Assembly (NCBI GenBank): GCA_039105265.1
Contig: JAPFFF010000006.1
Location: 3,720,001-3,784,000, forward strand
Direction of reading: 5' to 3'
Source of the DNA: Tritrichomonas musculus
Taxonomy: Eukaryota; Parabasalia; Tritrichomonadida; Tritrichomonadidae
Length of the DNA stretch: 64,000 bases
Shown one piece after another: positions 12,401-22,056 of the stretch. Within the stretch, counting starts at the first letter, position 1. Each line of letters begins with the position of its first letter. The notes beneath the pieces were generated by a model, which was given only the letters and a program-made list of their open reading frames with translations, was not told the DNA's origin and did not search any database. Made by a program: the position numbers and the translations under genes.

Positions 12401-12462
12401 GAAGATTCAGAAAGGCCAGCACTTTCAGAAAAATTATCAGCGTCCTCATAATTTTGTTTCAT
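9460..12462 (-). CDS. long coiled-coil protein, 1000 aa
   Basis: A single 1000-codon frame predicts an almost uninterrupted coiled coil rich in Glu, Lys, Gln, Asn and Leu, with heptad patterns from about residue 25 to 950. Breaks occur near residues 165-205 (a Phe/His/Pro-rich stretch) and 465-545 (DYNNDPKQWDYGTLPEELQE), which may be hinges. There is no signal peptide, membrane span or enzymatic motif. Such proteins are usually cytoskeletal, centrosomal or Golgi tethers; parabasalids have an elaborate cytoskeleton, so a structural role is plausible but unproven. A TCACT initiator-like site lies 25 nt upstream. Its 3' end converges on the SAPS gene. Confidence 0.9.
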   Translation of the reverse strand: MKQNYEDADNFSESAGLSESSEISKAHAENAQLRELNLQLSTELKNLQSQFNDAVGVFTKMDEVNKENADLKQKILRLNRENDDLQQRFKIMLANNNERKNDANLNQTATDREHQDQIYELNSQIYELQNKLKLEADRYATKLKNNEELLYQTQTENSIIRNQLNKIFSLSHNFFHLKFNSVQDLIEFMMHPAPIPEPSEPTLTRTEDNTSNDKKKLKSIKEKLEKEKVRRKQLELEVIQLRQGADLAESRQAGEKTDIEEMKRKYVNEIRRLKSEHQREIVNLTKQYTEPKKEYTVGTQTEVINEPQIPTEQLLKESKLKSQLKETQLSLTQLQTQTNSFQAQLNDTEKMRDKLTRKAKEYQGKADNLQKDLKEAQKMISFLNSQIEQLKEEKKELENLILQTKLDNDERQNKYEISSTETANLKKSVEYFEELTNSQCNEIKKLTQDRDQLILLVHSQNQCISNSESIIAKLQKTVKDTKPTIMKRALIDQNNLDYNNDPKQWDYGTLPEELQEILRDFACNEGMELNQRIKHIFSVVSKWVDKINFDHDAETKELKDKLKTSNDTIANFATSILRVIEKDSLDLKEIIAAVSDLYNQKIALEQRINEIEATPRHYSEHDYEELTQTIESLRQQIKDVKAKEKKKKNELRDCKATFVECQKKSQEQVDTLKTANDRAYETINDLQAQLNDLHNQHKTLLDDISYQQRQENKSYYDENDITNLRNEYSSMIQDQKTAHKKKDAVISSLRKKNKELESSLKQWEEISKKMNDDSRKMKQQMGDNQKELNDKDDTIAQLNSIIAQKDTEIQQVENHYQEMIEQLRDKSSQTEVIVQAMQNEFEANEKKMKEMNQQIVQLNFKLQKADLQLQAQVNSAEREKKLSEAQTRTQIMAIQTKYSVEAEEEKSKWENEKRALFGYLAQQFSTYFDPLQTLNEESFKQTITKIKNELERRDKQELVIRKLLKAKGNQPTEDALADLILSQHPQLNTNSSKKLSALRY

Positions 12463-12484
12463 CTTCTGCGTGATTGAGATTTTG

Positions 12485-12489
12485 AGTGA
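12485..12489 (-). promoter_or_regulatory. possible initiator element
   Basis: On the minus strand TCACT fits the initiator consensus TCA+1Y(T/A); its A (12487) lies 25 nt before the ATG of the coiled-coil gene, slightly farther than usual. Confidence 0.35.
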
Positions 12490-13430
12490 ATATTGATGTA
12501 GGTGAACTAAAAAAATGTAAAATATACCTCAGCAAAAAATGAATATTGAATATTTATATAACTATTTTATCATAATATGTTAAATATAAAAATATAATTA
12601 TGAGTAAAATATAGATTTTGTTTATAATCTAATGAGATATTCTAAAAGTAAAATAATCGCAAAATTTTTGAAAGCATTAAATTGGCCTACGTATTAAATT
12701 TTGAATAATTATCAAATATCTTATAAAAAAAGCCGTTTATTAACGGTTTCTTTTATTGAAAAAAAAAGCATTTTGGTTTGTATTTTGAAAGATAATACTT
12801 TCTTATGATAAAACTATTTATATTAGAATATTTTTTATATTAAAGTATATAAAAAAAATAAAGTATTCCCAGAAATACCATAAACATTTTGAGGAAAATA
12901 AACGTTTACATTGAACTTGAAAATTGCCATGTTATGTGATTTTAACGTCTTTTATATGAAAAAAATAAAACATTTTTCTCTTGTTTAAAAAAAACAAAAA
13001 GGTAATTAAAACCAATTTTTGAATTTAAAAATGAATTATATTTTAAATTTTGTCTTTAAAAAGGTCAATTTTGCATTCTCATATAAATGTTAGTAAGATG
13101 AACTGGTATTATTTTATGAGTCCTAGCCTTTGTTGGCTTGAATGATTATTTTCATCAATTTGATGTTAGTTTTTTCTTTGAATCAATATTATAAATGGAA
13201 AGAAAGCAAAGTGATTATAATCAAACTCAATTTTAGAAATTTTGTTGAATATTATAGTAATTATAGAATTATATGTCTTATTTTTAAAATTAAATTGTAT
13301 TATTCTTAAATTATCTTACGATATTAATGCATTTAATTTTTTTTGTCTTTACTCAATATTGAAATTAAAATTTTGTGATTTTTCAGCATTTTTAAACGTA
13401 AACGGAATAGGAAAATATACTTTTTAATTA
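12490..13430. other. divergent intergenic region
   Basis: About 940 AT-rich bases between the coiled-coil gene and the SET gene, which point away from each other, so both promoters should lie here. A short hairpin (AGCCGTTTATTAACGGTTT, near 12730) is visible. No clear initiator was found for the SET gene. Confidence 0.5.
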
Positions 13431-15107
13431 ATGACATTAATTGATCTTGATGTTCCAAGCAAAAGCGAAAGAATGTCAAAACGCCAAGTCACAGAATCTG
13501 GACCGAATTCTGATCTTGGCGTTTCAATAACTATTGAGCCTGTTAAGGAAAAGCCCTGTTTTTCTTCTACCAAACTAGTTCCTAGAACGTCTGAAGAGCG
13601 TCGTAAAATATTTGAGTTGCATTTAAAAGAAAGGCGTGAGAGAAATACAAAAAAAAAAATAATTACTGAAACTTTCAATACATCAAAAAAAGAAAAAGAT
13701 CAATTCAAGGACCAGTCGCAATTAATAGTAATGCAATTACGTAAAAACCTTAAAAAACTCAGATATGACCCATCTCTCATTCATCAGTGGGGTGTATATA
13801 CGACTGAGCCAATTAAAAAGCATGAAGCAGTTATTGAATACATTGGAGAATTAATTCGTCTTCGTGTTGTTGAAAAAAGACAAATCACATATGAAGCTGA
13901 AGGTAATAACGGATCGTATATTTTTCAACTAGAAAAAGATAAATTTATTGATGCCACACATCGTGGAGGTCTTGCACGATTTATTAATCATAGCTGCTCA
14001 CCAAATTGTGCAACACAAGCAGTTCAATTCGAAGGTAAAAACCACATAATTATATATGCAAAAAGAGATATTTTAGCTTATGAAGAACTTTGTTATGATT
14101 ACAAAATGGAATATGAGACTAAAGACAAAAGAATTCCATGCCTTTGTGGTTCACCATCCTGCAAGCATTGGCTTAACTGGTCTGAAAAAGCTGAATCAGA
14201 ATTAACTTATAAATATCATGGAACTACGCCCCAAAGAAGCTTTAAAAATGCTTCAACTGATCGTGAGCCTGATTCTTCATCTGAATCAAATGAATCACCA
14301 GAAGTAGCAAAGCCTAATGAATCATTAAACCTAAATGAAGAAAAAGAGCAGGACAGGTCAAGTGAATCGATTGAGTCAGCTGATGTGAGTGATGAAACTG
14401 TTGACTTGAATGATTCTGCTCTTTATGACGATTCCAATGTATTTTACGATGATCAGGTTAGTGATGCCGATAAATCATCAGATTCAGAAGATTTTTATGC
14501 GCCACCAAAAAAAAATAAATCAAAAAAGCAGCCAACATCTCGTAAATCAAATAAGGTCAAGCAGGTTCCCTTTCTTAATCCTCAATTAGCAATAAATAAA
14601 AATCAGATTTCAAATGCTCAGCAACCTCTAACTTCTATGCCAAAATCGCCCCCATTTATATTACAAAGCAAACAGTTTACAAATGAACAATGGGAGACTG
14701 TACAAAAATTATTGGTGATGAAAAATTCCATGCCTGCTCTCTTTCAGAAGCTTATTAATTCTCAGAAAACGGCAGTTCAAGTAAATCATTTTACCCAGAA
14801 GCCAATTCCTCAGCAAATGCAAAGTCAGGCAAATATAACTCCGAATCCAGTCATCGCTCTTGATCCAAGCAACCTAGTAAATCATCCTAAGCCACCATCT
14901 ATTCCTCAAGAAAGTAATACCCAAAATTTGCAATCTGTTGAACATCAAACTATCCCACAAAAAACTCAAGACCAAGCTAAGATGTTATCAATATCGAATC
15001 TTATTCATCATGATCCAAAAGAGCTTAATTCAAATCAAACTGTGCCCACTCATTCATCTCAAGATTATAAACCTAATGATAATGCAAATCAAGATAATCA
15101 AAACTGA
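13431..15107 (+). CDS. SET1: Set1/MLL-type histone H3K4 methyltransferase
   Basis: A 558-aa protein with a complete SET module near its N-terminus, unlike most Set1 proteins where it is C-terminal. A basic lead-in (about 60-118) is followed by WGVYTTEPI at 120, YIGE at 137-140, the catalytic FINHSCSPNC at 184-193, YDYK at 222-225, and a post-SET motif IPCLCGSPSCKHWLN at 235-249 whose three cysteines, with the NHSC cysteine, bind zinc. The IPCLCG post-SET is characteristic of Set1/MLL enzymes that methylate histone H3 lysine 4 using SAM in COMPASS-like complexes. The rest is acidic/serine-rich (270-360) and then Gln/Pro-rich and probably disordered. No RRM is present. The catalytic residues look intact. 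Confidence 0.9.
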   Translation: MTLIDLDVPSKSERMSKRQVTESGPNSDLGVSITIEPVKEKPCFSSTKLVPRTSEERRKIFELHLKERRERNTKKKIITETFNTSKKEKDQFKDQSQLIVMQLRKNLKKLRYDPSLIHQWGVYTTEPIKKHEAVIEYIGELIRLRVVEKRQITYEAEGNNGSYIFQLEKDKFIDATHRGGLARFINHSCSPNCATQAVQFEGKNHIIIYAKRDILAYEELCYDYKMEYETKDKRIPCLCGSPSCKHWLNWSEKAESELTYKYHGTTPQRSFKNASTDREPDSSSESNESPEVAKPNESLNLNEEKEQDRSSESIESADVSDETVDLNDSALYDDSNVFYDDQVSDADKSSDSEDFYAPPKKNKSKKQPTSRKSNKVKQVPFLNPQLAINKNQISNAQQPLTSMPKSPPFILQSKQFTNEQWETVQKLLVMKNSMPALFQKLINSQKTAVQVNHFTQKPIPQQMQSQANITPNPVIALDPSNLVNHPKPPSIPQESNTQNLQSVEHQTIPQKTQDQAKMLSISNLIHHDPKELNSNQTVPTHSSQDYKPNDNANQDNQN

Positions 15108-15558
15108 ATCTATAAATATCTTATTGGATATACTACCTTGTAAGTAAGAATAAAATTTATAAATTGTTATTTAATAAGCATCTTCTTTATTTTTTTGTTT
15201 TGTTTTTGAAAAATATAATTCTTCTACTAAGGTTCACCTTCAGTTACTTCAAATTAAATTTAATTAAATCTACTGTATTTGATGTTTGTCCATCATTGGT
15301 TTTGATTCAAATATAATTAAAATAAGATATTTATTTATATACAAATTCTTCCTCCTGTCATTACAAATCATTCATTAAATCAAATTTCCAATAATAATGG
15401 TACTTCCCAAATAGTCTACTAAAACCTCTATTGATGTTGATCATACCAATGAACATATCAACTATTTCTAATAGAACATATCAACTAAAAATTATGTTTT
15501 AAGAATAAAAATTAAAAAATTCTAATTTTCAATAATTTTATTTAAAAACAAAAAAATA
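15108..15558. other. convergent 3' intergenic region
   Basis: About 450 AT-rich bases between the 3' ends of the SET and Myb genes. A short direct repeat GAACATATCAACTA occurs twice near 15450-15490. Nothing else was seen. Confidence 0.5.
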
Positions 15559-16515
15559 TTACCAAACATTTCCTCCATAATTTGGGAATGTTTTAACCAA
15601 ACCATTAGCGGAAGGAGGTAAATTTGAATCATCATTTTTAGATGAATCTGCAAGCAACAATGTTTCTAAAAATAGTGGATGGCTTGTATCAAGAATATTA
15701 TTATTGTCAACGTCATGTTTTTTAGATGTAAGAGGAGGAAGTAAATCTTCATGTTTCTTTAAATTGAGAATTGAACGTCTATTGGTATTATTCACATGTG
15801 ATTCCTGGCGATATGTTGGCCATGGCTGAGAAATTGGTTGAGGAGGTGACTGTATATCATAATTGGTGTTAATTTCATTTCTATTTTGAATTTTAATGCT
15901 ATTATGATCCATTTCATTCTTTTTAATTGAGTTGCTTTTATCTTTGAAATTATCAATGATAATAACATCTCCTCTATTCTTTGAACGATTATCTGATAGA
16001 CTATGAATATGACTTGGTGAGTCAGGAGACGATGTTACTAAGCTATTGGAAATTGCACTTTCAAGATTGCTAATGGATTCAATTTCGCTTTTTTTATTAA
16101 CATTTTTATCTGTATTATTTAGTAAAATAGATTGTTGTATATTATTTGAAGGCATTTGAACAGTAGGTGATTTTGCAGTGATTGAAGCCCAACGATTTTT
16201 TATATTAACATCAGATCTTGAATTAAAAAATGATCCAATTTTGGCCCATTTCGGACCAAACTCTTTATATTTTTCTTTTAATAATTCATCTTCCTCTTTT
16301 GACCATGGGCCATTTTTTATTTCTGGAGATAAGTAATTTTTATATCGTTCACGGCATTGTCTGGTTGTGCGATTAGGCATTTTTTTGGCTATTATTTTCC
16401 AGCAATTGTCACCAAATTGTTTAACAAGCGAACATAAATAAGCGTCTTCTTCGGGTGAAAAAATCTGTCTTAGTCCTTTGGATTTCGAATGAGTGAAATA
16501 GTTCACATTATACAT
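15559..16515 (-). CDS. R2R3 Myb-type transcription factor
   Basis: A 318-aa protein with two Myb/SANT repeats close to the N-terminus. R2 is at about residues 15-65, with the tryptophan in GDNCWKIIAKKMPNRT and RQCRERYKNYL in the recognition helix; R3 is at about 67-115 (GPWSKEEDELLKEKY, KWAKIGSFF, IKNRWAS). The rest is Ser/Asn-rich and low complexity. R2R3 Myb proteins of this size are the main characterised transcription factors of trichomonads, where they bind promoter MRE sites and core promoter elements. The start is the first ATG ahead of the repeats. No initiator is obvious. Sequence-specific DNA binding is expected; targets cannot be read from here. Confidence 0.9.
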   Translation of the reverse strand: MYNVNYFTHSKSKGLRQIFSPEEDAYLCSLVKQFGDNCWKIIAKKMPNRTTRQCRERYKNYLSPEIKNGPWSKEEDELLKEKYKEFGPKWAKIGSFFNSRSDVNIKNRWASITAKSPTVQMPSNNIQQSILLNNTDKNVNKKSEIESISNLESAISNSLVTSSPDSPSHIHSLSDNRSKNRGDVIIIDNFKDKSNSIKKNEMDHNSIKIQNRNEINTNYDIQSPPQPISQPWPTYRQESHVNNTNRRSILNLKKHEDLLPPLTSKKHDVDNNNILDTSHPLFLETLLLADSSKNDDSNLPPSANGLVKTFPNYGGNVW

Positions 16516-16609
16516 TAAATGTTCTCACTATTTCAATGTTTATTTCAATTTTACATTTTGAGATAATCTAACTCAAAATTGAATAAAAATTCGTTGAATT
16601 TCATAAAAT

Positions 16610-16641
<32 letters not shown>

Positions 16642-17013
16642 GTTATTTATTTCAATTGTTAGGCGGAATAAGTATATTTTAATTATTATTATTTTCAAAA
16701 AAGAAATACTTTCAATTTTTGAACATTTTTTATTTAAATTTACTATTTTTAAATTGTTAAAAAATCTTACCCAATATTAAACAAAATATAAAACAAAATA
16801 GATATTTATCTATAGCAACACTATATCTTTTTTATTTAAAAAAATAAAACTGGTCCACATGAATAAGTAATTGTATATAAAAATCAAAATCAAATAAAAT
16901 ATTCAAAAATGATTTTATTAAAATATAAAATAAGCAAATAATTATAAAACTTTAAAAAAAAAAAAAAATGAAAATATCCAATATGATTTAATCAAGATTT
17001 CAAAAAAAATTTT
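16516..17013. other. AT-rich spacer with a 28-T tract
   Basis: About 500 bases upstream of the Myb gene and downstream of IFT172, with a run of 28 T at 16611-16638. It should contain the Myb promoter, but no clear motif was found. Confidence 0.5.
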
Positions 17014-20000
17014 TTAAGCGCCAGCGGTTTGAGGAGCATCACAACAAGGACATCTTCCTGCCTTTGAAATATAAATTCCCCAATCAGCTCTATTAGCTGT
17101 AGCGCCGCAAGCTGTGCACTTAGTCATATTAATTACAGGATATCCGGTCACATGGCAGAACTCGAATTGCATGTTACAATTAGAACATCTTAACGAGGCC
17201 TCGTAAATTTGTCTTCCACATTTCGGGCAAGGAGCTGCTGGGAGGCTAGGTTCGATTCCGCTGATAGATTTTTCAATGACCCACTGTTTAACTCTGTCTG
17301 CGTTTTCCTCAGAAATTGACGGCTGAGCTCTTAAGCAAACTTCTCGAGGGACGTCAGTTGATTCGAAAGCCTGATGATCGATACCGGCGCTATTTGCAGG
17401 GTTGTCGCTAGTGATGACATCGTAGATATCGCAGAATGAATTATAGAAAACGATTGCTTGTTCTTCGAGGCCATTTCTTTCGAGAGTAGCGCCTGCCTCG
17501 TAGAATAAGAAATCAGAAGGAATAATATCGCAATATCTAACTGCTGAAATTGAAACTTTTTTGGCCTGTTCGGATAATCCAAATTTCTGGCAAGAAGCCT
17601 TCTGGCATAATAAATGAACAGCTCGTGTGAAATTCTGTAATTGTAAGAAGCCATTTGCAGAAGGATTACTATTTCTTAAAACTTTGAAAAGCATTTGTTT
17701 TAATGCAAAGAAAGAAGGCTGAATTACATCATATGTTGGAACTGCATAAACAGTTGATTGACATAACGATATATAAGCTGGAATATTCGTTGAATTTGAT
17801 GATGGTTGATATTTAGCAAGAATGCTAACTGCTTCATCATATTTTCTTTGATTAACAAGTTCTTGTGCATACATCATTGTGTATTTCTCTAGATATTGAT
17901 CACCTTCTTTTTGAGCTAGGCTTAAGCAAGTATCCCAATCACCTCTCTTTGCGTGTACATCAAGTGCTGCATCAACTCTTCCTAGATCCATTAAATCGCC
18001 TGTCTTTCCATTCATTTGTAAGTATTCTTGATATTCTCTTTGGAATTGTTCTTGTTCTGCAGGTTCTAAATAACCCGCTAATCTTGCTGCATCTTCCCAC
18101 ATTCCGCCAGCTTTATAAATTTCAAAGGCATCAGGATAAGCTTCTATATTTTCTAGAATTCGTCCTAATGAAGCATGTCTCTTTGCTTCAAGAAGTGTTT
18201 GTGCAACTGCATTAACAACATCTTGAAGACGATTTTGTTTATATGTTAATGTAACTTTAACTGCACGTTCAAGAACTTGATCTAATTGATCTTCACCACC
18301 GCAATCATCGGGTGTTAACGATAGATACAAATCAATTGCATTATCATAATTACCACTTTGCTCAGCTTGTATAGCCATATTAAGCTTGTTAGTTCCCATT
18401 CCTATTCCTTCACCTGAATTGTTAAGTGTACTATTATTTCCTTTGCCTTTTCCTCCTTGGACAGGAATATCAGTAATATGATATCTTGTAGCAAGTCTTT
18501 GTGCATCTCCATACATTTTCTGATGTGTATACATTTCGATTGCTTCTCGTGGTTGTTCTGCTTCAATATAATGTTGTTCAGCTTCAGCGAAACGATTTTG
18601 TGTTTCTAAGAAAATAGCAAATTTCATATGTCCTTCCTTCTTCGCATTCTTACTAAGAGTCTTGCCATTTTCAAAGATAGAATTAGCGAGTTCAGTGAGA
18701 CCATTTTCACAAGCATAATAAAGAACTGGTTCTATAAGTTTAAGTTGTTGTAATTTTTGAACACCTGCGCTGCCACCAATAGAAGTAGCCCATTTAACAG
18801 CAACTTTAATTTCGGCTGTTGAATCTCCTTGTGTTTTTGCTATTCTCATTGCATCTGGCCACTTTTTCTCTTGTTGATACATGAATAAAGCTTTCTCCCA
18901 TTGGCCAGCTTTAATGTAGCAATTTTCTGCTGTTTGAAGATCACCTTCTCTTTCTGCTTTCGCTGCCATTGCTGCCATCTTTGACATGTCTCCGCCAAAC
19001 TTTTGTGTAAGTCTCATTGCGCTGTTTGAATCACCCGCTTCTGTATACATTTCAATGGCTAAATCTGGTTTGTTGATGGCGATATAAATCTTCTCTGCAA
19101 TTTGTCTCGTTTGTGGCTTCTTTTCTAATTTCTTGGCTGTTTCAATGAAGGTTTGTTCAATTTCTTGAGTCTTCATTTGTCGTTTGGCTCTTCTCATGGC
19201 TTCATCAACTCTGCCCAAATTGAGATACATTTCAATCAACTCTTTAACAGCATCAACACAAAGGAACAAATCTTCTGCTGTTTCAGTATCTCCGGTGGAT
19301 GCAAAATGTCGGCCAACTCGAAGATATTGGACACGTAATTCGTCTCTTAATGATGGTGTAGATGATGCACTCCTCAGGATTTCAGCAGCTTGATTCCATT
19401 GTTGTGCACGTAATGAGCAATTTAATGCTAACGAGAAATCACCACTTTCTACATAATGCATGGTTGCTGCATCGTTTTGACCTTGGGAAACTAGATAATC
19501 AGCCCATTCTCGTTCAATTGTAACAACAACATCTGGATTAGCTGCCTTGGCAAGTTCAAGGGCTCTGTAATATGAATGTCCTTTACGATAGGCTTCAAGT
19601 GCATCAGTTGGTCGACTAAGACGTTCATAAATTTGACCTGCAATGTCAAATCGGCCACTTTTATTGAGAGCTTCAGCAACATGAGTAAGAAGTTGTGGAT
19701 TAATGCTGTTTCCGCTTCCATTAAGAAGGATATCTGCTGCTAATTGAGGTTTGTCACCTTGAAGACAAAGATCAACTGCTTCTGATATTTCTCCTTTTCG
19801 AGCTTTCAAACGAGCAGCAACTTGATACTGGCCTGTTTGAAGGAGGTGGTTGAAGTATTCTTCTCGTAATTGAGGAGCTTTTGTTGGACATCGTAATTCG
19901 GCTAGATCAAGAAGTTCGTTCCACATATGCATTGATTTGTACATTTCTATGGCTGTATCTAATTGATCGTGTTCAATAAGGCAATACTCGGCTTGTTTGA

Positions 20001-22056
20001 AGTTTGATTGTAACATTGCTACACGAGCTTGAACAAGGCAGTTAGTTGAGCCATTTTCTTTTATTAATTTGTTTAATTTATGAAGAAAACGTGCACGTGA
20101 AAGATCGCCAAGATTTGAATATGAAACTTCAGCAATTACATAATCATGTTCAAGCATTGCTGCATTTGCAAGTTCGCCCCATAAAGATTTGAAGTTGTCT
20201 TGGTTTTCGAGAGTCAATAAAATCTTTGCTGCTTCATTTAGTTTGTTTCCTTCCATTGCAGCTGAAAATGCAATAAAGGCACCATCAAGAGGGAACTTTT
20301 TATTCTTGCCATTCGCGCTGATTGTAACAGATGTCTTTGTTCCACTTCGCTGAATGTCAACAACATCGCCATCAATATCAAAAACTCGAACTTCATCAGG
20401 CGAAGTGGGTGAATACCAAACATACAATTGTTTCTTGCTTTGGGCAACAACAACATTGGCATCTGGAGCCCATTGTGCATAGCTGCATGCAGAGAGGAGA
20501 CCGTTTAATGAATGATTAACGAGGTTGTATACATAGAGTGATCGTTTAGCATCTCTAAAGAGAAGCATTGTTCCTGAGACGTTCAATTCAAGCCAATCGA
20601 TCTTATTAGTTATTTGAACCGTTCCTATTGTCATCAATGTTTCGACATCAACGATCTTTATGGATTTAGAATCGACTAAGTAAGCAAGTATCTTAGAGTT
20701 GCCTCTGCCAACTTTGGCGTTGAATCGAAGACTCAATAAGTATGGGCTAGCATACTGAGTGCTGATTGCTGCGAGTGGTTGTGGCTTGCCTAGCTCAACG
20801 ACTGTTAATTCGCCAGTATTCCAGACAAGAACTGCAACATCGTCAATGAAAATAAAACGTTCAGTTATTTTCGGTTCACCATCAGTTAAGGATGCAGGTA
20901 ATTCACTTGTCTTTCCGCTCTTTGTATCGCCGACAAGGAAGGATTGTGTTGTACGAACAATTACGTAACGATTTTGTTGGAAATTTGTTGTTAAAATTCG
21001 GTAATCGCTGCGAAGATTGACTTCGTTATGTGATTGAAGATCAACAACGCGTAATTGAGAGCCGGTAACATGAATAACATCAAATAAGTTTTTATATCGA
21101 AATGATCCAATTGATGCGGTTACAATATATAATCCACCTGTAACAGATGCAACAGCAATCTTGGATCCATCTGGTGACCATGATATTGAAGGTATGTTGT
21201 AAAGTCCGTCAAAAACTAGTTGCGACTGTTGTTGCCAAGTTTGAAGACGTGCTGAATATGTAAATGTAATTAAATTATTGCGAGAGGCGACAATGGCTGT
21301 TTGACCACTGGGATCGAAAGAAGCGGATGTAAATGATCGTAAATCGGGTTGATTTGAGTAATCGACGTGAGAAGCACTTCCACCATTTGAATCAGAAAAA
21401 TTAATTTGTAAATCTGCTCCAGCTGCACAAATGTGGGAGCCCCATGCTAATGCAAGAGGTGGAACAGCTGTTTGTAAGGCAATAAGACGAGATCTAGTGT
21501 CTAAATTAACAACAAAAACGCTTCCATCAAGATGGCCTACTGCAACGGAATTCATTCTTGGAGCTGTGGCCATACTTATTGGAGCACAACCATGTCTATA
21601 AATTTCTTCACTCTTTTTCATTTTGGTTAAACCACACATTACTGCACCATCTCCCATTCCATAAACAAAATCTGTGCTACTTGTAACAGGCCAAGAAACG
21701 CATAAAACTGGGCTCTTGTGCGAAAAACGTAAAGTAATTTTTTTTCTTGAATCTGTGGCATTAGCTGGGCCAACATCGTAAAGGGCAACTGCCATATCTG
21801 ATTGGGCAACAGCAAATCGACAACTGTCTGGTGCCCAAGCAAGACCTGTAATTGTAAATGCGCGAGTTGCGTTTTCATCACGTGCTTTGATTGGTAGACG
21901 AGAAGATTCGTTATTTGAAGTTTTGATAAGTGTGACAACTCGATCTGCTGAAGCAACAGCAATTCTTTCACCATCAGGTGACCAGACTGCGCAGATAATT
22001 CGTTTTTCAGGACTGTTTGATCCTTGAATTAAAGGCGCTGATATATCAAATTTCAT
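17014..22056 (-). CDS. IFT172: intraflagellar transport protein 172 (IFT-B)
   Basis: A 1680-aa protein, close to the 1700-1750 aa usual for IFT172. Residues 1 to about 600 form WD40-type propellers (VWSPDGERIAVASADRVV, LAWAPDSCRFAVAQSDMAV, ISWSPDGSKIAVASVTGGLY). From about 620 to 1550 come TPR-like helical repeats (AAEILRSASS, AIEMYTEAGD, EAAQRLATRYHI-like). The C-terminus carries CPKCGRQIYEASLRCSNC and CTACG...CPCC cysteine pairs with the conserved VTGYPV motif. IFT172 is a peripheral IFT-B subunit at the flagellar tip, helping to turn trains around and to import ciliary cargo. Its presence fits a flagellated protist. Unlike the animal protein, the C-terminal cysteine pairs suggest a zinc ribbon. 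The gene is intact. Confidence 0.92.
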   Translation of the reverse strand: MKFDISAPLIQGSNSPEKRIICAVWSPDGERIAVASADRVVTLIKTSNNESSRLPIKARDENATRAFTITGLAWAPDSCRFAVAQSDMAVALYDVGPANATDSRKKITLRFSHKSPVLCVSWPVTSSTDFVYGMGDGAVMCGLTKMKKSEEIYRHGCAPISMATAPRMNSVAVGHLDGSVFVVNLDTRSRLIALQTAVPPLALAWGSHICAAGADLQINFSDSNGGSASHVDYSNQPDLRSFTSASFDPSGQTAIVASRNNLITFTYSARLQTWQQQSQLVFDGLYNIPSISWSPDGSKIAVASVTGGLYIVTASIGSFRYKNLFDVIHVTGSQLRVVDLQSHNEVNLRSDYRILTTNFQQNRYVIVRTTQSFLVGDTKSGKTSELPASLTDGEPKITERFIFIDDVAVLVWNTGELTVVELGKPQPLAAISTQYASPYLLSLRFNAKVGRGNSKILAYLVDSKSIKIVDVETLMTIGTVQITNKIDWLELNVSGTMLLFRDAKRSLYVYNLVNHSLNGLLSACSYAQWAPDANVVVAQSKKQLYVWYSPTSPDEVRVFDIDGDVVDIQRSGTKTSVTISANGKNKKFPLDGAFIAFSAAMEGNKLNEAAKILLTLENQDNFKSLWGELANAAMLEHDYVIAEVSYSNLGDLSRARFLHKLNKLIKENGSTNCLVQARVAMLQSNFKQAEYCLIEHDQLDTAIEMYKSMHMWNELLDLAELRCPTKAPQLREEYFNHLLQTGQYQVAARLKARKGEISEAVDLCLQGDKPQLAADILLNGSGNSINPQLLTHVAEALNKSGRFDIAGQIYERLSRPTDALEAYRKGHSYYRALELAKAANPDVVVTIEREWADYLVSQGQNDAATMHYVESGDFSLALNCSLRAQQWNQAAEILRSASSTPSLRDELRVQYLRVGRHFASTGDTETAEDLFLCVDAVKELIEMYLNLGRVDEAMRRAKRQMKTQEIEQTFIETAKKLEKKPQTRQIAEKIYIAINKPDLAIEMYTEAGDSNSAMRLTQKFGGDMSKMAAMAAKAEREGDLQTAENCYIKAGQWEKALFMYQQEKKWPDAMRIAKTQGDSTAEIKVAVKWATSIGGSAGVQKLQQLKLIEPVLYYACENGLTELANSIFENGKTLSKNAKKEGHMKFAIFLETQNRFAEAEQHYIEAEQPREAIEMYTHQKMYGDAQRLATRYHITDIPVQGGKGKGNNSTLNNSGEGIGMGTNKLNMAIQAEQSGNYDNAIDLYLSLTPDDCGGEDQLDQVLERAVKVTLTYKQNRLQDVVNAVAQTLLEAKRHASLGRILENIEAYPDAFEIYKAGGMWEDAARLAGYLEPAEQEQFQREYQEYLQMNGKTGDLMDLGRVDAALDVHAKRGDWDTCLSLAQKEGDQYLEKYTMMYAQELVNQRKYDEAVSILAKYQPSSNSTNIPAYISLCQSTVYAVPTYDVIQPSFFALKQMLFKVLRNSNPSANGFLQLQNFTRAVHLLCQKASCQKFGLSEQAKKVSISAVRYCDIIPSDFLFYEAGATLERNGLEEQAIVFYNSFCDIYDVITSDNPANSAGIDHQAFESTDVPREVCLRAQPSISEENADRVKQWVIEKSISGIEPSLPAAPCPKCGRQIYEASLRCSNCNMQFEFCHVTGYPVINMTKCTACGATANRADWGIYISKAGRCPCCDAPQTAGA

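Noticed and set aside
13424..13678. 84-codon minus-strand ORF over the SET gene start
   Set aside because: Shadow of the SET gene; no independent family signal.
17331..21974. Several ORFs on both strands within IFT172
   Set aside because: All are shadows of the 1680-codon gene, produced by its richer base composition.
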